From Parasponia andersonii (taxonomy: Eukaryota; Streptophyta; Magnoliopsida; Rosales; Cannabaceae): a DNA stretch of 64,000 nucleotides. The stretch is taken from the NCBI GenBank assembly GCA_002914805.1, contig JXTB01000590.1:6891-70890 (forward strand). Direction: 5' to 3'. Both the position numbers and the translations under genes were made by a program. Below, one piece after another: positions 45,351 to 57,705 of this stretch. The notes under the pieces are model-generated. The model was not told where the DNA came from and ran no database searches. It saw only the letters and a list, made by a program, of their open reading frames with translations. Within the stretch, counting starts at the first letter, position 1; every line of letters starts with the position of its first letter.

Positions 45351-45860
45351 TGTTGACGGAGGTTTTGTCAATAATAAATTTAGAAAAAATTACGAGATGT
45401 GGCTTGTGTGAAAAAGGTTATTAATCAAAACAAATAAAGAAGCAACGATTTTATAGTGGTTCAGTCCCGAAAAAGATGAGCTTACGTCCACTGTTTTTCA
45501 CTATTTTCTGGAGAATTACTAGAACTCAAAATTACAATGTGTTGTCCGGAAAGACGAAGAAAAAATTAAAAAAAGATTCTTTCAAAATTCCTCAGCCTCT
45601 CAAGATCAGAAAAAGTCCCAGATCCCCCCTCCGAAACATTGAGCTCCCTTTATATAGATGAGGGTAGCTCAATGTTCCCAATTGAGAGAATAGGTAACTG
45701 TACAATCGAGCAATATAATTTGAGTAACAATATAACTGAGTAATTACTTAAATAAGGTAACTGGTCGATCTTTAAAGAGAAACTTTTATTTCCCTTTCTT
45801 TATAGGTTACCCGTTTGTCGAAGTGTAGACTAGTCTCCTTTTCATTCTGGTCGCACTTAA
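45351..45860 (-). repeat. Element B 5' LTR, truncated in U3
   Basis: Starts TGTTGACGGAGG and follows the 3' LTR to about 45860, where it stops inside the first or last 25-bp unit (TCTGGTCGCACTTAA) and joins unrelated sequence (TAACCAGAATGG). The outer 120 bp or so, with most of the minisatellite and the terminal CA, are gone. Confidence 0.88.
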
Positions 45861-46554
45861 TAACCAGAATGGTCAAATTAACTGCTCTAAATTGGTGTCA
45901 TAGTATAAATTTGTAATAGATTTCAAATCTAATGGTCAATATTGATAATAACCAAAATAGAAGGTATAATTTGAATAAAGTATCAAAATGCAGGGTATAA
46001 AAATGATAATATCCCTAAATTCCCCCTTCCCTCGAGCAAATTATTATGATTGATTTTGCTTTTTTAGCTTTGCTTTTCGCTTTCCTCTTTTTTTTTTTTA
46101 ATGTTTAAAGAAAATGTATATTCTTGCAAACACTCAGTAATAATCATATTAGAGTTTTCACTCATTGTACTGAGATAGCCTTCTATGGTAGATTTTTCGA
46201 AGTATAGGGCTTACTACACTTAAAAAAATTACTCTGACAACTCTTGAGCACAAGGTATCCTTCCTAATAATGTGATGGATATTCGAGTTTTACCGCAATA
46301 TTTGTAAAAGAATTCGTCCAATTTCAATTTCAAAAGTTGAGAAATAAAAGGTTCAAGTGAGGAAACTTTGAGCATATAATATACACAATAGCAAAAATAA
46401 ATGCATGCAAGATAGTAATATGAATAACTATATTTCAGATGCATCATGATCAAAAGTAATATAAAGAACAATTTTTTTCCCTAAAAACAAAGAGCTCAAC
46501 TACCGTAGGGAATACACTCCAATTGACTTTCTCCAATTTGTGAATGTTCAAAAG
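45861..46554. other. AT-rich spacer
   Basis: No gene or repeat recognised beyond A/T runs. The right part may be internal sequence of the SIRE-type remnant that follows. An open minus-strand stretch at 46471-46229 has no recognised motif. Confidence 0.35.
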
Positions 46555-46564
46555 TCGAGTGCTT

Positions 46565-46870
46565 TAGTGTTTCTTCTTGATAATATTTGCACATTCAGCT
46601 TGAATGCGACCAAACCCTTCACATTTTCTACATTGGATTCCTTTTTTGTTCTTTTCATTCTCCTTTAAAGTTTGTGGGCAAAAGTAGATTGGAATTTGTC
46701 CTTCGATTTCCTTTCTTGGGCTTTCTATTTTTATTTCCTCTTTTCATGTTTCTACGAAGAAACTCGGCTGAGTGTTTGGTTAACATATCAATCTTCTCTT
46801 CATCTAGAATTTCAAGGTCCTGTCCATTGGGTGGCCTGTTTGTAGACCCACCTTCACAAATAAAGTCCAT
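46565..46870 (-). pseudogene. SIRE-lineage copia gag remnant
   Basis: Starts MDFICEGGSTNRPP at 46870, the usual beginning of SIRE-type gag proteins. It jumps after a large deletion to ILDEEKIDMLTKHSAEFLRR and KRGNKNRKPKKGN, then, after a frameshift near 46655, ends with the zinc knuckle CRKCEGFGRIQAEC. The knuckle's His is replaced by Arg. SIRE lineage is inferred from these phrases, and from the primer site and LTR beside it. The pol part is not found. Confidence 0.7.
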
Positions 46871-46978
46871 TGCTGTACCTAAATTTATAAGAAAGAGAGA
46901 CACCCAGACTAGCAAAGAAACAAAAAGTAAGTTTAAAAAAATACACAAGGATCAAGCTGAAACAAAATATCAACTCCT

Positions 46979-46992
46979 GCTCTAATGCTAAT
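46979..46992 (-). other. Primer binding site of SIRE-type remnant
   Basis: Minus strand ATTAGCATTAGAGC, a decayed form of the initiator-tRNA site ATTGGTATCAGAGC, directly inside the LTR edge. Confidence 0.7.
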
Positions 46993-47303
46993 TGAAAGTT
47001 TTAAGAGTCCCAATTTAAGTTGATTAGCAACTAGAGATACCAATTGTTTCAATTAAACCAATTGAAAACAAGAACAATCAGATTTAACCAAGAATAAACA
47101 TGAAGGAGTAAAAATCAACCCAAAGGATTTTTACTTGGTTCAGGTAAGATTTGTCTTAGTCTAAGTCCAAAGGACCAAATCCAGCAAAGAAACAAATCCA
47201 CTATGTCAATCAAAGGGCAGATTACACATAATGGGTTTATACTTAAAAGTGAGAAACTCCCTTTCTACTTATGATGTTACCACTAGCTAATCCACCGCTT
47301 TTT
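46993..47303 (-). repeat. SIRE-type LTR, interrupted by F
   Basis: Plus-strand start TGAAAGTTTTAAGAGTCCC, then phrases shared with 15020-15155 and TTGGTTCAGGTAAGATTTGTC. It is cut at 47303 by insertion of F and probably continues at 57706, where A/T-poor, non-coding LTR-like sequence with a TATATAAAG phrase follows. The outer end is not identified. Confidence 0.6.
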
Positions 47304-47643
47304 TGTTAGGATTTATGCCCTAAAAGTATGTATATTTTGGATATTTGCTGAATTAATAAAATGATATTTTCTAATTTGAATTTGTGCATAATTAGTATAT
47401 CTTTAAATATCAGAAAATCCCAAGTTTATTTATGTGACCACAAATTTAATATATAAGTGTTATATACATGAGGATTAAATTTATAGATAATAAACTAAAT
47501 ATAGTCCGTAATAAGTAATTAAAGTTTAGAAATATTACTAGTACGGTCCATTAACATTGAGAATGTAATAGTCTTATCCGAACTATTGATGTGTTGATAT
47601 CACAATGGAGGTACATTATATAATTTGATTATATAGGACTCGA
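47304..47643 (+). repeat. F LTR1 (truncated)
   Basis: TGTTAGGATTTATGCCCTAAAAG... matches LTR2 and LTR3 from their starts until GGACTCGACAA, where it passes directly into RT coding sequence. Joint near 47644 at a shared CAA/AAATG. Confidence 0.88.
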
Positions 47644-48520
47644 CAAAATGTTGATGAAACATGTGTATACAAGTACATCAAATACAAGAAAGTGGTCTTC
47701 ATAGTTCTTTATGTAGATGATATTTTGCTCATTGGGAATGATATAGAAACATTATCTAATGTAAAGAAGTGGTTAGCCGAGCAATTCCAAATGAAAGATT
47801 TGGGAGAAGTAAGTTATGTGTTTGGGATCCAGATTATTCGAGATCGTAAGAACAGACTTTTGGCACTATCTCAAGTATCTTATATTTATAAGGTGCTCAT
47901 TCGTTTTTTGATGCAAAACTCCAAGAAAGGACAATTACCTTCTTGACATGGAGTTATCCTTTCCAAAGAGCAATATCCCAAGACACTTTAAGAGGAAGAA
48001 GATATGAGATGAGTTCCTTATGCATCTGCAGTTGGCAGCCTTATGTATACTATGATGTGTATTATGCCTGACATATGCTACGCAGTAGGGATATTCAGTC
48101 ATTTTCCATCAAATCCAAGATTAGATCACTGGATAGCAGTAAAGTATATTCTTAAGTATCTTAGGAGAACGAGAAGTTATATACTGGTTTATGCAAGTCA
48201 GGACTTGATTCCTATTGGTTACATTGATTCTGATTTTCAATCAGACAAGGATACTCAAAAGTTGACGTCTAGGTCAGTGTTCACTCTCGGTGGTGAAGCC
48301 ATTGTCTGAAGAAGTGTTAAACAATCCAGTACTGCAGATTCTACTATGGAAACAGAATACATACCAACTTGTAAAATAGTTAAAGAAGCAGTTTGGCTTA
48401 GAAAACTCTTTATTAATTTGGAAGTTGTTCCAAATATGGATAAGCCATTGACTTTAAGAGTCACTTGGAGGGTTTAGGATTGAGAGACATGTCTCACCTG
48501 CTTTAGAGCATGTGAGAGAT
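47644..48520 (+). pseudogene. F first unit: RT end and RNase H fragment
   Basis: Starts within RT at KYIKYKKVV and keeps the catalytic YVDDILLIGND. Later come LGEVSYVFGIQIIRDRKN, PYASAVGSLMYTMMC and the RNase H part (YIDSDFQSDKDTQKLTSRSV, then STADSTMETEY). Several stops break it. It lacks the 45-bp triplication found in the second unit, so that change arose after the two units separated or was never shared. Confidence 0.85.
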
Positions 48521-50252
48521 TGTTAGGGTTTCTGCCCTAAAAGCATGTATATTTTGGATATATGCTTAATTAATTAAATGATATTTTTCTATCTAAATTT
48601 GTTCATAATTTGTAAGTCTTTAAATATCAGAAAATCCTTAGTTTATTTATGTGACTACAAATTTAGTATATAAGTGTTATATACATCAGGATTAAATTTA
48701 TGGATAGTAAACTAAATATAGTCCGTAATAATTAATTAAAATTTAGGAATATTATTAGTACGGTCCATTAACATTGAGAATGTAAGTCTTATCCGGACCA
48801 TTAATGTGTTGACTTCACAATGGAGGTACTTTATATAATTTGATTATATAGGACTGGACAAGACATGTTTTGAATCTCACATAAATTTCGTTAACTGTTG
48901 AGAGTTCAAATAATGTTACTAGATGATCATATGTAGATCAATCTTAATCCTAAGTAGTTATAGACTCCTATTTATAACATTATGTTCTTTGACATACTTG
49001 TTAAAGGTTTGTTTTCTAAACAGACCGAAATACTTGTATCTTAGGAGCATGATGAGATGAATAGCTGAGAATGTAGCTTACAGATAAGGAATCCATTCCT
49101 TCTATTAAGAGGCTAGAAAGATGATTCCCTTGTGTATTGATTCAGGACTTGAACAGTTTGAGTACTCAATTTATAATAGATTTATAAATTAATTGTTCAT
49201 TAGAGAATCAATAGTACACACGGATAATGCTGTAATTGGAGAGGTAAATAGAATATAACCTAGCTCCAATTATGAATTGTCTATAGAAGATTGAATGATT
49301 AAATCGACGGAGTGCTTGATGTTTTCTGAGTAAATTAATTCTGTAATTTCAAGAGTACAATTCTAGATTTTTAGTGGAGTAATATGGGAATTAATAAATT
49401 AGACAAATTAATTAAAGAGTTTAATTAATTATCATAATTTATTAGAGCTTGAATTACAGGTCCATAGGTCCCCAATTCCACCTCTTACAAACACTGTACT
49501 GGATATTATTATTTCTATTACTGCATACTTTGTCTAGATAAATAGTTTATCTATATGTAATTAATAATTGTTATTAATTAATTTATATTTATGGAGAGAT
49601 AAGTTTCCTAATTTGTTTAAATTTTAAAGTTAAAATATCTAATTATCAGATAATTAGATAAACAGAAATTGAGAAACTGACTGAAAATAAAACACTCTTC
49701 CTTGAAGGAGTGAATTATCTGCTAATTTATATATATTTATATATATAAAAGTTTATATTTATTAAAATAAAAAAGAAGGAAACTTACATTTCCTATTAAC
49801 AAAAGTTAACGTTTTTTTTAATATATATATATAGATATATATAAAGGAAACCCTAACAGAAAATGCAAAATACACAACATATTATTTTCTATAGAGCCTC
49901 CATAAACTAGAGAGAAAAATAAGAGTACCTTCCTATTCTCTGTGGAGCAAACTCTTGCAATCTCATGTGTTGAGAAAATTGCAAGTGCCTAAAATATGAG
50001 TTTTAAGAAATTAGACGCAATGCCCACACGTTCATCCAGTTGTGTTTGAAGCTTAGGTTAGAAGATCGTGATTTAGAAGACAAAAAAGTTAGGATCCGCT
50101 GATAGGCTAGAAGAGGTTTTGGATATATTCTCTTTGTTTATTTCTATTTGCTATGAATTAATACTATGCATTTATATAGTCAATTATTTTGAGAAAAGTT
50201 TGATTATTCCTGGGCCAATCTTCTGCTGCAAAAATCATTTTAAATTCTAACA
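48521..50252 (+). repeat. F LTR2 (1,732 bp, shared)
   Basis: TGTTAGGGTTTCTGCCC...ATTCTAACA. It is preceded by a polypurine-like GCATGTGAGAGAT and followed by a primer site, so it has internal sequence on both sides. Contains TA-rich simple repeats (about 49725-49850). Confidence 0.9.
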
Positions 50253-51999
50253 ATTAGTACTGAAGCGGTTATATGAATATATTGTATTAATTATCTATAT
50301 GCATGAGTGGGTATTGCATATTCTTTTTATATGTATTTGATGATGAATTGATGAGTTATCATATGATAGATGTATGGTTGATATTTGATCTTTAATTATA
50401 TGGTTCCTTAGGTTTTCATTTTTAATAATGTATTTTGATTAGATCAAAATATATAAACCCTAATTTGGGGTATAGACTTTATTATATTTTACTTTTTTTT
50501 TTTCCTTATACTGTATAGAGACGATGATAGAGATACACTTAAAGCCGATCTGACGTCCCAAAGAACTCACATGCAATAAAAAAAATGTTTTTTTATAGAA
50601 TATAATATATATATATATGTTTAAATATATGTGATATATATATCTATATATATATAAACGCACCTGGTCGTGAGACCAGGTGCTTACATTTTTTTACTAG
50701 GTGCTTACGTTTTTTTTCTTTCTTTTTATATAATATATATATATAACTTTAAAAAAAATTGGGCTTAATCCCAAATGATTATATAGATAATTATATGGGC
50801 TACGTTAGTTTTGTAAAATATTTACAGAAATATCATTTTTTATAAATTTGATTTATAAAAATATCAGAAGAGAAGAAAAGAGGCCAATGAAGACTAGCAA
50901 TGAAGACTAGCAGAGAGCTTTAGGGTCTGCGTGCCTTTTGACTCTTTGTTATATTATTATTTTATTGGGTTGTAATTTCCTAAGGGACCCAACCAAATGT
51001 CATTTTTTTTAATTTTATTGTTATATTATATGTGATATGTATAACATGACTATGCATTATAACATGCCATTCCTTATACTCACTTATAGTCATTTATGAA
51101 TGTCATGCATACATATCATATTCATGCTAAAATAGTTTAGTTAGAATATGACTAATTTATTAGATTAAATAATTAGATAGGGATAAAAATTGAATAATGT
51201 GAATTAAATTTAATAGTTAAATTTTGGCAATATCACACTTATTTAATTTAGGCTATCCTTATTAATTAGATTTATCAGATTAGCTAAATTATTCCTATAA
51301 TAATAAATTTAGGTTTTCAGAAATCTAGTAATTTATTTAGGACTAATAAGATTGGACTAATAGATTAACCTAGAAAATTATATTAGATATAATAACTAGG
51401 TTAAATAAAACATTAGATGTTTATTAGTAAAAACATATAACATTTTAAATATTGAGTGGAAGAGGGGTATAAGACAATATATCCCAAGGTCTCTATTATT
51501 AAATTAAGCATCGTGAGATTTAATTGGCACCTAGAGATGCTTAGATTTTATCCTCTCTTTAAAGGGTGTCAATTTAAATTAATAACAAGGCTTAGTTTCC
51601 AAGTGAAAGGATTTTAGAATATATTTCAAAATTGACCTACCCTACGGCAGCAATTTTGAGTCAAGTTGCTAAAATCTGAAATAATGGGTTACACTTATGA
51701 GGATACAATTAAATTGTTAATAGTATCCTGACCATAAAACGGTAGCTTATAAATGAAAGAAAATATGAGATATTTTGATGTTTTATTTATTAATTGAGAA
51801 TGTCTCAATTCAATTAATAATTATATGACCTATCCTACGACGACACCTAATTAGAGAAAATTGAATTACCGTCGAATTAATAAATAAGTTTATGTGTTTA
51901 CTTACCTGCATCATGCATCACATTTACTATTCTGAATTCTTTGTGATATTTATTTTCAAATATGTTAAATGTTGTTTTATTTATTTAATTTCATTAAAC
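50253..51999 (+). other. Primer site and long non-coding leader of F
   Basis: The primer-site-like ATTAGTACTGAAGCGG adjoins LTR2 (canonical TTGGTATCAGAGC, partly decayed). About 1.7 kb without a gene follows, with (TA)n tracts around 50600-50750 and, nearer to gag, three spaced motifs related to CCTACGG (about 51640, 51733, 51831), which parallel the CCCGTAAGAG series in E's leader. Confidence 0.7.
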
Positions 52000-54900
52000 A
52001 TGTCAACCTCGAATCCCATTATCGCTTTACTCGCAAATGAAAAATTAACTGGAGATAATTTTATCAAATGGAAAAGTAATATGAACATCGTGCTTGTTAG
52101 TGAGGACTATAAGTTTGTGCTTACGGAGGAATGTCCTCTACAACCCACTGCTAATACTACTCATGCTGCACGAGAAAGCTATGAAAAGTGGACTCATGCC
52201 AATAATAAAGCTCGCTGCTACATGTAGCACATGCTTAGAGCTAAGTACGGAAAGATGGAGACTGCTTATGAGATAATGGAGTCTCTCTAGGCCATGTTTG
52301 GGTAACAATCTGATCAATCTCATCATGATGCTATTAAAAAGGCTATGAATACGAAGATGAAGAAAGGAACTCTAGTGAGAGATCATGTTTTGAACATGAT
52401 CAATTACTTTAGAGAGGCTGAAGTTTACATGGCTACGATCGATGACCGCACCCAAGTGAGTATGATTTTGGAATCACTCTCACATGATTTTCTTCAGTTC
52501 AAGAGCAACTATGTTATGAACAAGTTGAATTATAGGATGACTCAACTGCTCAATGAACTGCAAACTTTCAAATCGATATCGAAAGATAAAGGTAAAGATA
52601 TTTCAGCAATTGTTGCTGAAGCATATATTGCAGAAGAAAATCTCTCTACCTCTAACAAAAATAAGAAGAGGAAGAACAAGGGTGCCTTTGAGTCTAATCC
52701 TAAAAAGAGCAAGAAGGGCAACACGAGCACCAAGAAGAATAACTCCAAGGACAAAAAGCTTAAGGGAAAATGTTTTCACTGTGGAGTTGAAGGGCATTAG
52801 AAGAAAAACTGTAACAAGTATCTCTCGAATTGAAAGAGAAGAAGAAAGGTAAATATGATTTACTTGTTTTAGAAGCTTGTTTAGTAGAGGAAGATTTATT
52901 TGATATATCTCCCTAGATAGTGGATTCAAGAGCCACTAATCATATTTGTTCTTATTTTTAGATGCTTAGTTCTTCAAGGGAGCTTAATGACGGGGAACTC
53001 ACGATGAGAGTAGGCAATAGAGCTAAAGTTTCGGCAAAAGCAGTGGAAGTTATCCATCTTCATTTTAGGAATAAATTTTTGTTATTGAACAATGTTTATT
53101 TTATTCCTAGTTTTCGTAGGAATTTGATTTCTATTTCAAGACTATTTGAAAAAATGTTTGGTGTTTCTTTTCTTAATAATGAGATTATTATTTCTAGAAA
53201 TGGTTTAAATATTTGTTCTACAAAAATAGAGAATGGACTTTACATGTTAAGGCCAAATGAACAATCACTGCTTAATATCGAAATGTTTAAAGTAGAACAT
53301 CCCAAACTTAGAAAGCAAATAGTTTCTCATGACGATGATATATATCTTTGGCACTTTAGGTTAGGGCATATCAATCTAGATAGGATAAACAGACTTGTAA
53401 AGAATGGTCTTTTAAGAGAATTAAAAATTGGCATTCTACCAGTTTGTAAATCTTGTCTAGAAGAGATAATAACTAAGAGACCTTTCTCAGCAAAGGGCGA
53501 AAGGGCCAAAGAACCCCTTGAGCTTGTGCATAGTGATGTATATGGTCTATTAAATATACAAGCAAGAGATGGTTATGAATACTTTGTCACATTTATTGAT
53601 GATTATTTATGATATGGATACGTGTATCCAATGCAAAGAAAATCTGAAACCTTTGAAAAGTTCAAAGAATTCACAGTAGAAGCTAAAAAGTAATTAGGTA
53701 AGTCATTAAAAACTCTTCAATCAGGCCGAGAAGGTGAATACTTTGATAATGAATTCAAGGATCACTTGCTAGAGTATGGTATGCTATCCCAACTTACAGC
53801 ACCTGGAATACCACAACAAAATGGTGTCGCAGAAAGGAGAAACTGGACGTTGCTTGATATAGTTAGATCAATGATGAGTTACTCTTCCTTACCTTTCTCA
53901 TTCTGGGGTTATACATTACAAACCGCTGTTTATATTTTGAATGTAGTACCTTCTAAGTCTATCCAAAAACTACCGTTAGAGTTATGGAATGGGCGCAAAC
54001 CTAGTTTACATCACATCCGCATATGTGGATGCCCAGCACATATACTGAAAGGAAAGACTGGGAAGTTAGACTGGGAAGTTAAAACTATGTATAGAGGTTT
54101 ATTTATTTGTAGGTTATCCAATAGGCATAAGAGGAGATTTGTTTTATAGTCTTCAAGAGAAAAAAGTATTTGTATCGACAAATGCTACTTTTTTTGAAAA
54201 TGACTATATGACAAATTTCAAATCTTGAAGTAAAGTTGTACTAAAAGAATTACTTTTTGATCAGATCAGACCACAACCAACAACAGTTGTTGAACGATAA
54301 AATTATGAGACCACTATTCCAGATCAGAATAATTTGGCAACTCGATGTAGTGAGAGGGTTATTAGACTACCTGCTCACTACAGAGAAGTTGGAGAAGTAC
54401 ATGTTGTTGTTTCTGATAGTAGCCAAGATGACCCATTGAGATACAAGTATACAAAGGAAGATTCTGATAAGGAAAAATGGCAAGAGGCTATGAATCAAGA
54501 AATAGAATCTATGTATTCTAATTCTGTCTAGGAACTTGTAGATCCACCTGAAGATATCAGGCCCATTGGATGTAAATAGATCTATAAAAGAAAAAGAGGT
54601 ATGGATGGAAAAGTTGAAATGTTCAAGGCAAGGTTAGTGACAAAGAGTTATACCCAAAAAGAGACAGTTGAATATGAAGAGACTTTCTCGTCAGCAGCCA
54701 TGCTTAAATCTATACATATCCTCTTATCCATAGTCGCATGTTTAGACTAGGAAATATGGCAAATGGACGTTAAGACAGCTTTTTTGAATGGCTATCTTGA
54801 AAAAAACATCTATATGGTGCAACTAGAAGGTTTTGTAGCTAAAGACCAAGAGCAGAAAGTATGCAAGCTACTTAGGTCCATATATGGACTTAAGCAAGCT

Positions 54901-55131
54901 TTAAGATCATGGAATCTAAGATTTGATGAGACGATTAAATCTTATAGTTTTGATCAAAATGTTGATGAACCATGTGTATACAAGTACATCAAATACAAGA
55001 AAGTGGTCTTTATAGTTCTTTATGTAGATGATATTTTACTCATTGGGAATGATGCGGAAACTTTATCTAATATAAAGAAGTGGCTAGCTGAGCAATTCCA
55101 AATGAAAGATTTGGGAGAAGCAAGTTATGTG

Positions 55132-55266
55132 CTTGGGATCCAGATTATTCGAGATCGCAAGAACAAACTTTTGGCACTTGGGATCCAGATTATTCGAGAT
55201 CGCAAGAACAAACTTTTGACGCTTGGGATCCAGATTAATCAAGATTGCAAGAATAAACTTTTGGTA
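55132..55266 (+). repeat. 45-bp in-frame triplication in F reverse transcriptase
   Basis: Three tandem 45-bp units (55132-55176, 55177-55221, 55222-55266) encode LGIQIIRDRKNKLLA and two variants. Units one and two are nearly identical and the third has drifted. The first unit of F and other copia pols have it once. Confidence 0.92.
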
Positions 55267-55907
55267 CTATCTTAAGCATCTTATATTGATAAGGTGCTCA
55301 TTCATTTTTAGATGCAAAACTCTAAGAAAGGACAATTACCTCCTCGACTTGGAGTTATTCTTTCCAAAGAGCAATGTCCCAAGATATTTTTAAAGGAAGA
55401 AGATATGAGACGAGTTCCTTATGCGTCTGCAGTTGGCAGCTTTATCTATGCTATGATGTGTATTAGGCCTGACATATGCTACGAAGTAGGGATAATAATT
55501 ATTTTCAATCAAATCCAGGATTAGATCACTGGATAGCGATAAAGTATATTCTTAAGTATCTTAGGAAAACGAGAAATTATATGCTAGTTTATTCAAGTCA
55601 GGACTTGATTCCTACTGGTTACATTGATTTTGATTTTCAATCAGGCAAAGATACTCGAAAGTTGACGTCTAGGTCAGTGTTCACTCTTGGTGGTGAAGCC
55701 ATTGTCTAGATAAGTGTTAAATAATCAAGTACTGCAGATTCTACTATGGAAACAGAATACATAGTAGCTTGTGACGCAGTTAAAGAAGTATTTTGGCTCA
55801 GAAAATTCTTTATTAAATTGGAAGTTATTCCAAATATGGATAAGCCATTGACTTTGAGAGTCACTTGGAGGGTTTAGGATTGAGAGACATGTCTCACCTG
55901 TTTGAGG

Positions 55908-55920
55908 ACAAGTGGGAGAT
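55908..55920 (+). other. Polypurine tract of F
   Basis: ACAAGTGGGAGAT abuts LTR3; the LTR2 equivalent is decayed to GCATGTGAGAGAT. Confidence 0.85.
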
Positions 55921-57705
55921 TGTTAGAGTTTATGCCCTAAAAGCATGTATATTTTAAATAATTACTGAATTAATAAAATGATATTTTTCTATTTGAATTT
56001 GTGCATAATTGGTAAGTCTTTAAATATCAGAAAATCCCTAGTTTATTTATGTGACCACAAATTTAGTATATAAGTATTATATACATCAGGATTAAATTTA
56101 TGAATAATAAACTAAATATAGTCCGTAATAATTAATTAAAATTTAGGAATATTATTAGTACGGTCTATTAACATTGAGAATATAATAGTTTTATCCGGAC
56201 CATTGATGTGTTGACATCACAATGGAGGTATTTTATATAATTTGATTATATAAGACTCGACAAGACATGATTTGAATTTCACATAAATTCCGTTAACTGT
56301 TGAGAGTTCAAATAATGTCACTAAATGATCATATGTAGGTCAATCTTAATCCTAAATAGTTATAGACTCTTATTTATAACATTATGTTCTTTGACATACT
56401 TATTAAATGTTTCTTTCCTAAATAGACCGAAATACTTGTATTTTGGGAGTATGATAAGATGAGTAGCTGGGAGTAGCTTACAGATATGGAATCTATTCCT
56501 TTTATTAGGAGGCTAGAAAGATGATTCCCTTGTGTATTGATTCAAGACTTGAATAGTTTGAGTACTCAATTTATAATAGATTTATAAATGAATTGTTTAT
56601 TAGAGAATCAATGGTACACACAGATAAAAATGTAATTGGAGAGGTAAACAGAATATAACCTAACTCCAATTATGAATTGTCTATGGAGGATTGAACTACT
56701 TGTGATAATTAAATCGATGGAGTATTCGATGTTTTCTGAGTAAATTAATTATGTAATTTTAAAAGTGGAATTCTAGATTTTTATTGGAGTAATACGGGAA
56801 TTAATAAATTAAACAAATTAATTAAAGAGTTTAATTAGTTGTCATAATTTATTGGAGTTTGAATTACAGGTCCATAGGTCCAAATTCCACCTCTTACAAA
56901 CACTGTACTGGATATTACATTAATTCTATTACTGCACACTTTGTCTAGATAAATAGTTTATCTATATGTAATTAATAATTGTTATTAATCAATTAATTAA
57001 TTAATTTATATTCATGGAGGGATAAGTTTCCTAATTTGTTTAAATTTTGAATTTAAAATATCTAATTATCAGATAATTAGATAAATAGAAATTGACAAAC
57101 TGACTGAAAGTGAAATACTCTTCCTTGAAGGAGTAAATTATCTGCTAATTTGTATATATTTATATATATAAAAGTTTATATTTATTAAAATAAAAAAAAA
57201 AGTAGGAAACTTAGTTTCCTTTTGACAAAAGTTAACATTTTTTAAGTTATATATATATATATATATTAATTTGATTAATATAATTATTTATTAAATAGTT
57301 TAATATATATATATATATATAAAGGAAACTCTAACAAAAAAATGTAGAATACACAACGTATTATTTTATACAGAGCCTGCATAAACTAGAGAGAAAAAGA
57401 AGAGTGTCTTGCTATTCTCTGTGGAACAAATTCTTGCAATCTCATGTGCTGAGAAAATTGCAAGTGTCTAAAGTGTGAGTAGAAGTTATACGCAATACCC
57501 ACATGTTTATCCAGTTATACCTGAGGCTTAGATTGAAAGATCGTGGTTTAGAAGACAGAAAAGTTAGGATCCGCTGATAGACTAGAAGAGATTTTAGATA
57601 TATTTTCTTTGTTTATTCCTATTGCTATGAATTAATACTATGCACTCATATAGTCAATTATTTTTAAAAAATATTTGATTGCGAAAATCATTTTAAATTC
57701 TAACA
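55921..57705 (+). repeat. F LTR3 (1,785 bp)
   Basis: TGTTAGAGTTTATGCCC...ATTCTAACA, full length. It is longer than LTR2, with differences in the (TA)n tracts near 57150-57320 among others. Confidence 0.9.

Larger units (their letters stand above)
35005..45860 (-). mobile_element. Element B: second Tat-lineage element of A's family
   Basis: Minus-strand order is the same as in A: 5' LTR 45351-45860 (truncated), primer site, gag-pol 45289-39430, spacer, antisense gene 36600-38717, polypurine tract, 3' LTR 35005-35633. It is about 140 bp shorter in gag-pol, mostly in the KASVE linker, and carries frameshifts that A lacks. It has no assembly duplications, so it is the better guide to the family's real layout. 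Confidence 0.93.
52000..55920 (+). pseudogene. gag-pol of F second unit
   Basis: Gag starts MSTSNPIIALLANEKLTGDN at 52000, with NFIKWKSNMNIVLVSEDYKF and a zinc knuckle CFHCGVEGH then a stop then KKNC (about 52770-52812). The protease motif reads IVDSRATNHIC (about 52923), with the essential Gly of DSGA replaced by Arg. Integrase zinc part: WHFRLGHINLD and CKSCLE. Catalytic core: Asp in HSDVYGLL, the second Asp lost (SGREGEYFDNEF where family members have SDRGGEY), Glu kept in NGVAERRN. RT: MDVKTAFLNGYLEKNIYMVQ and YVDDILLIGND (55022). RNase H: STADSTMETEYIVACDAVKE. More than ten stops and frameshifts are present. Order (integrase before RT) is copia. Confidence 0.9.
47304..57705 (+). mobile_element. 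Element F: copia tandem with three LTRs and two internal regions
   Basis: Order on the plus strand: LTR1 (47304-47643, cut short), pol fragment (47644-48520), LTR2 (48521-50252), primer site, leader and gag-pol (50253-55920), LTR3 (55921-57705). LTR2 is both the 3' LTR of the first unit and the 5' LTR of the second. Flanks TTTTT and ATTTT may be a target-site duplication with one change, consistent with one insertion event followed by unequal recombination. A deletion then removed most of LTR1 and the first gag-pol. Confidence 0.85.
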
